Source: Coriobacteriia bacterium (lineage in GTDB: Bacteria > Actinomycetota > Coriobacteriia > Coriobacteriales > UBA8131). Taken from it: DNA of 6,935 nt. Positions 6,055-6,935 of the stretch are shown here, piece after piece. Position 1 is the first letter of the stretch, and each line of letters opens with the position of its first letter. The stretch is from contig WQXZ01000091.1 in NCBI GenBank assembly GCA_009781525.1, positions 1 to 6,935 of the forward strand, given 5' to 3'. Under the pieces are notes generated by a model. It did not search any database, was not told where the DNA came from, and saw nothing but the letters and a program-made list of their open reading frames with translations. The translations under genes were made by a program, and so were the position numbers.

Positions 6055-6093
6055 TAGGCTACATTACTCATCTTGGCAGTTTATTGTAGCCTA
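6055..6093 (-). promoter_or_regulatory. 9-bp inverted repeat directly upstream of the GlmS-like gene
   Basis: TAGGCTACA (6055-6063) and TGTAGCCTA (6085-6093) are exact complements separated by 21 bases. On the minus strand the second arm ends two bases before the AAGGAG SD. There is no T tract after it, so it is not a terminator. It could be an operator or an RNA stem that limits access to the SD. A TACAAT -10-like box (6088-6083) overlaps the first arm but lacks a good -35. No glmS ribozyme features were recognised. Confidence 0.5.
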
Positions 6094-6111
6094 AGTCCGA
6101 CGTCGAAGCGT

Positions 6112-6161
6112 TTTCAGGGCAGCAGCAACTCTACTATTTCAGGGCAGCAGCAACTCTGCTA
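6112..6161. repeat. 25-bp tandem duplication at the 3' end of asd
   Basis: Two adjacent 25-base units (6112-6136 and 6137-6161) differ at one position only (A at 6133, G at 6158). The right-hand unit contains the last codons and TGA stop of asd. The left-hand unit is a copy of it lying beyond the stop. Since 25 is not a multiple of three and the copy is downstream of the stop, the protein is unaffected. Confidence 0.9.
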
Positions 6162-6935
6162 TCTGCACCGCGTTCAACGCTGCGCCTTTGCGAATCTGGT
6201 CAGATACGCACCAGAAGTTCAATCCCCATTGCACTGTCGGGTCTTTGCGAATACGACCAAGGTAGACCTCGTCAGTACCTGCAAGCAGACCTGGCATCGG
6301 ATAGATCTTCTGCTCTGTGTCGTCCATAACCTCTATTCCGTCGGCAGTTGACCAAGCAACAAGTGCTGTTTCAACGTCCATTGGCTCGGAGAACTCAACG
6401 TTTACCATCTCAGAATGGCTACGAAGAACAGGAACGCGCACGCAATTGGCGATGACCTCTATGCTGCTGTCGCCCATGATCTTCTTTGTCTCGACTACCA
6501 TCTTCCATTCTTCTTTGGTGGAACCATCATCCATGAACACATCGATATGCGGAATCAGGTTAAAAGCTATCCGGTGCGCAAAGTGCTCGATTGTCAGCTC
6601 TTCACCATTTAAAAACTCGCGGGTCTGGTCATATAGCTCTGCCATGGCTTCGGCGCCTGCTCCACTGGCAGCCTGGTAGGTGCTGACAACAACGCGCTTG
6701 ATTTTAGCCAGTTTATGCAGCGGAGCCAGGGCAACCACCATCTGAATGGTCGAGCAGTTCGGGTTGGCTATCACCCCGGAATGCTCCTTGATGGTCTCGG
6801 CATTGACCTCAGGTACGACCAGTGGCACGCCGTCCTCCTGGCGAAAAGCCGAGGAGTTGTCTATCATCACCGCACCTGCGCCGACAACAGCGTCGCGATA
6901 GGCTATCGAGACGTCGCCACCAGCCGAGAACAGTG
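6139..6935 (-). CDS. asd: Aspartate-semialdehyde dehydrogenase (5' end outside window)
   Basis: Asd reduces aspartyl-4-phosphate to aspartate semialdehyde with NADPH, the branch point to lysine/diaminopimelate, threonine and methionine. The window shows 264 residues plus the stop. The frame stays open to the right edge, reading LFSAGGDVSIAYRDAVVGAG before IDNSSAFR. The active-site cysteine is in VIANPNCSTIQMV, followed by STYQAASGAGAEAM. The substrate-binding Arg and catalytic His are in RVPVLRSHSEMVNVEF. The C-terminus has the usual DNLRKGAA-like motif as SDQIRKGAALNAVQIAELLL. About 75 N-terminal residues with the Rossmann GxxGxxG motif should lie beyond the window. It ends in TGA inside a 25-bp tandem duplication. 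It is likely co-transcribed with the GlmS-like gene, with possible control at the hairpin between them. Confidence 0.95.
   Translation of the reverse strand, partial: LFSAGGDVSIAYRDAVVGAGAVMIDNSSAFRQEDGVPLVVPEVNAETIKEHSGVIANPNCSTIQMVVALAPLHKLAKIKRVVVSTYQAASGAGAEAMAELYDQTREFLNGEELTIEHFAHRIAFNLIPHIDVFMDDGSTKEEWKMVVETKKIMGDSSIEVIANCVRVPVLRSHSEMVNVEFSEPMDVETALVAWSTADGIEVMDDTEQKIYPMPGLLAGTDEVYLGRIRKDPTVQWGLNFWCVSDQIRKGAALNAVQIAELLLP

Noticed and set aside
6037..6138. glmS-type ribozyme or riboswitch ahead of the GlmS-like gene
   Set aside because: The gap is only about 100 bases, is partly a duplication of asd, and shows a simple stem instead of the multi-helix fold of the ribozyme.
1..6935. CRISPR array, insertion sequence, tRNA or rRNA
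   Set aside because: No spaced repeats, transposase frames, terminal inverted repeats or cloverleaf and rRNA signatures were seen on either strand.

Overview
All recognisable genes in this window lie on the minus strand, so in transcription order the region reads from high to low coordinates. The sequence looks like a chromosome of an anaerobic or microaerobic Gram-positive bacterium with roughly 50% GC. Three features point to Actinomycetota of the Coriobacteriia type: a corrinoid-methyltransferase-like URO-D family protein, a short-Q-loop cytochrome bd, and a three-helix membrane module that resembles the C-terminal end of surface proteins from that group. This placement is inference and only moderately secure. 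Most start sites have clear Shine-Dalgarno (SD) sequences, and GTG and TTG starts are used.

Region 1 (6935 down to about 3703) is a cell-envelope precursor cluster. It holds the C-terminal three quarters of aspartate-semialdehyde dehydrogenase (asd, 5' end outside the window); a GlmS-like protein with only the sugar-isomerase half; holo-ACP synthase (acpS) with an unusual C-terminal tail; and a small three-helix membrane protein of unknown function. A short hairpin at the last stop codon may end this transcript. Between asd and the GlmS-like gene there is a 25-bp tandem duplication of the asd tail and a 9-bp inverted repeat just ahead of the ribosome-binding site.

Region 2 (about 3702 to 765) is the cytochrome bd oxidase operon. 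It has a 350-bp regulatory region rich in short palindromes, a plausible promoter with a perfect 8-bp-arm inverted repeat just downstream, then cydA and cydB spaced by one base, then a strong terminator hairpin. CydAB would let the cell scavenge oxygen with high affinity and couple quinol oxidation to a proton gradient. No cydDC is present in the window.

Region 3 (764 to 1) holds a regulatory gap and the first 186 codons of a URO-D superfamily gene that runs off the left edge. It is closer to MtaA/CmuA-type methyltransferases than to the haem enzyme HemE.

The genes have mostly familiar functions. The points that deserve a second look are the glutaminase-less GlmS, the stand-alone membrane module after acpS, and the operator-like repeat at the cyd promoter. 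I did not find a clear multi-gene novel system.
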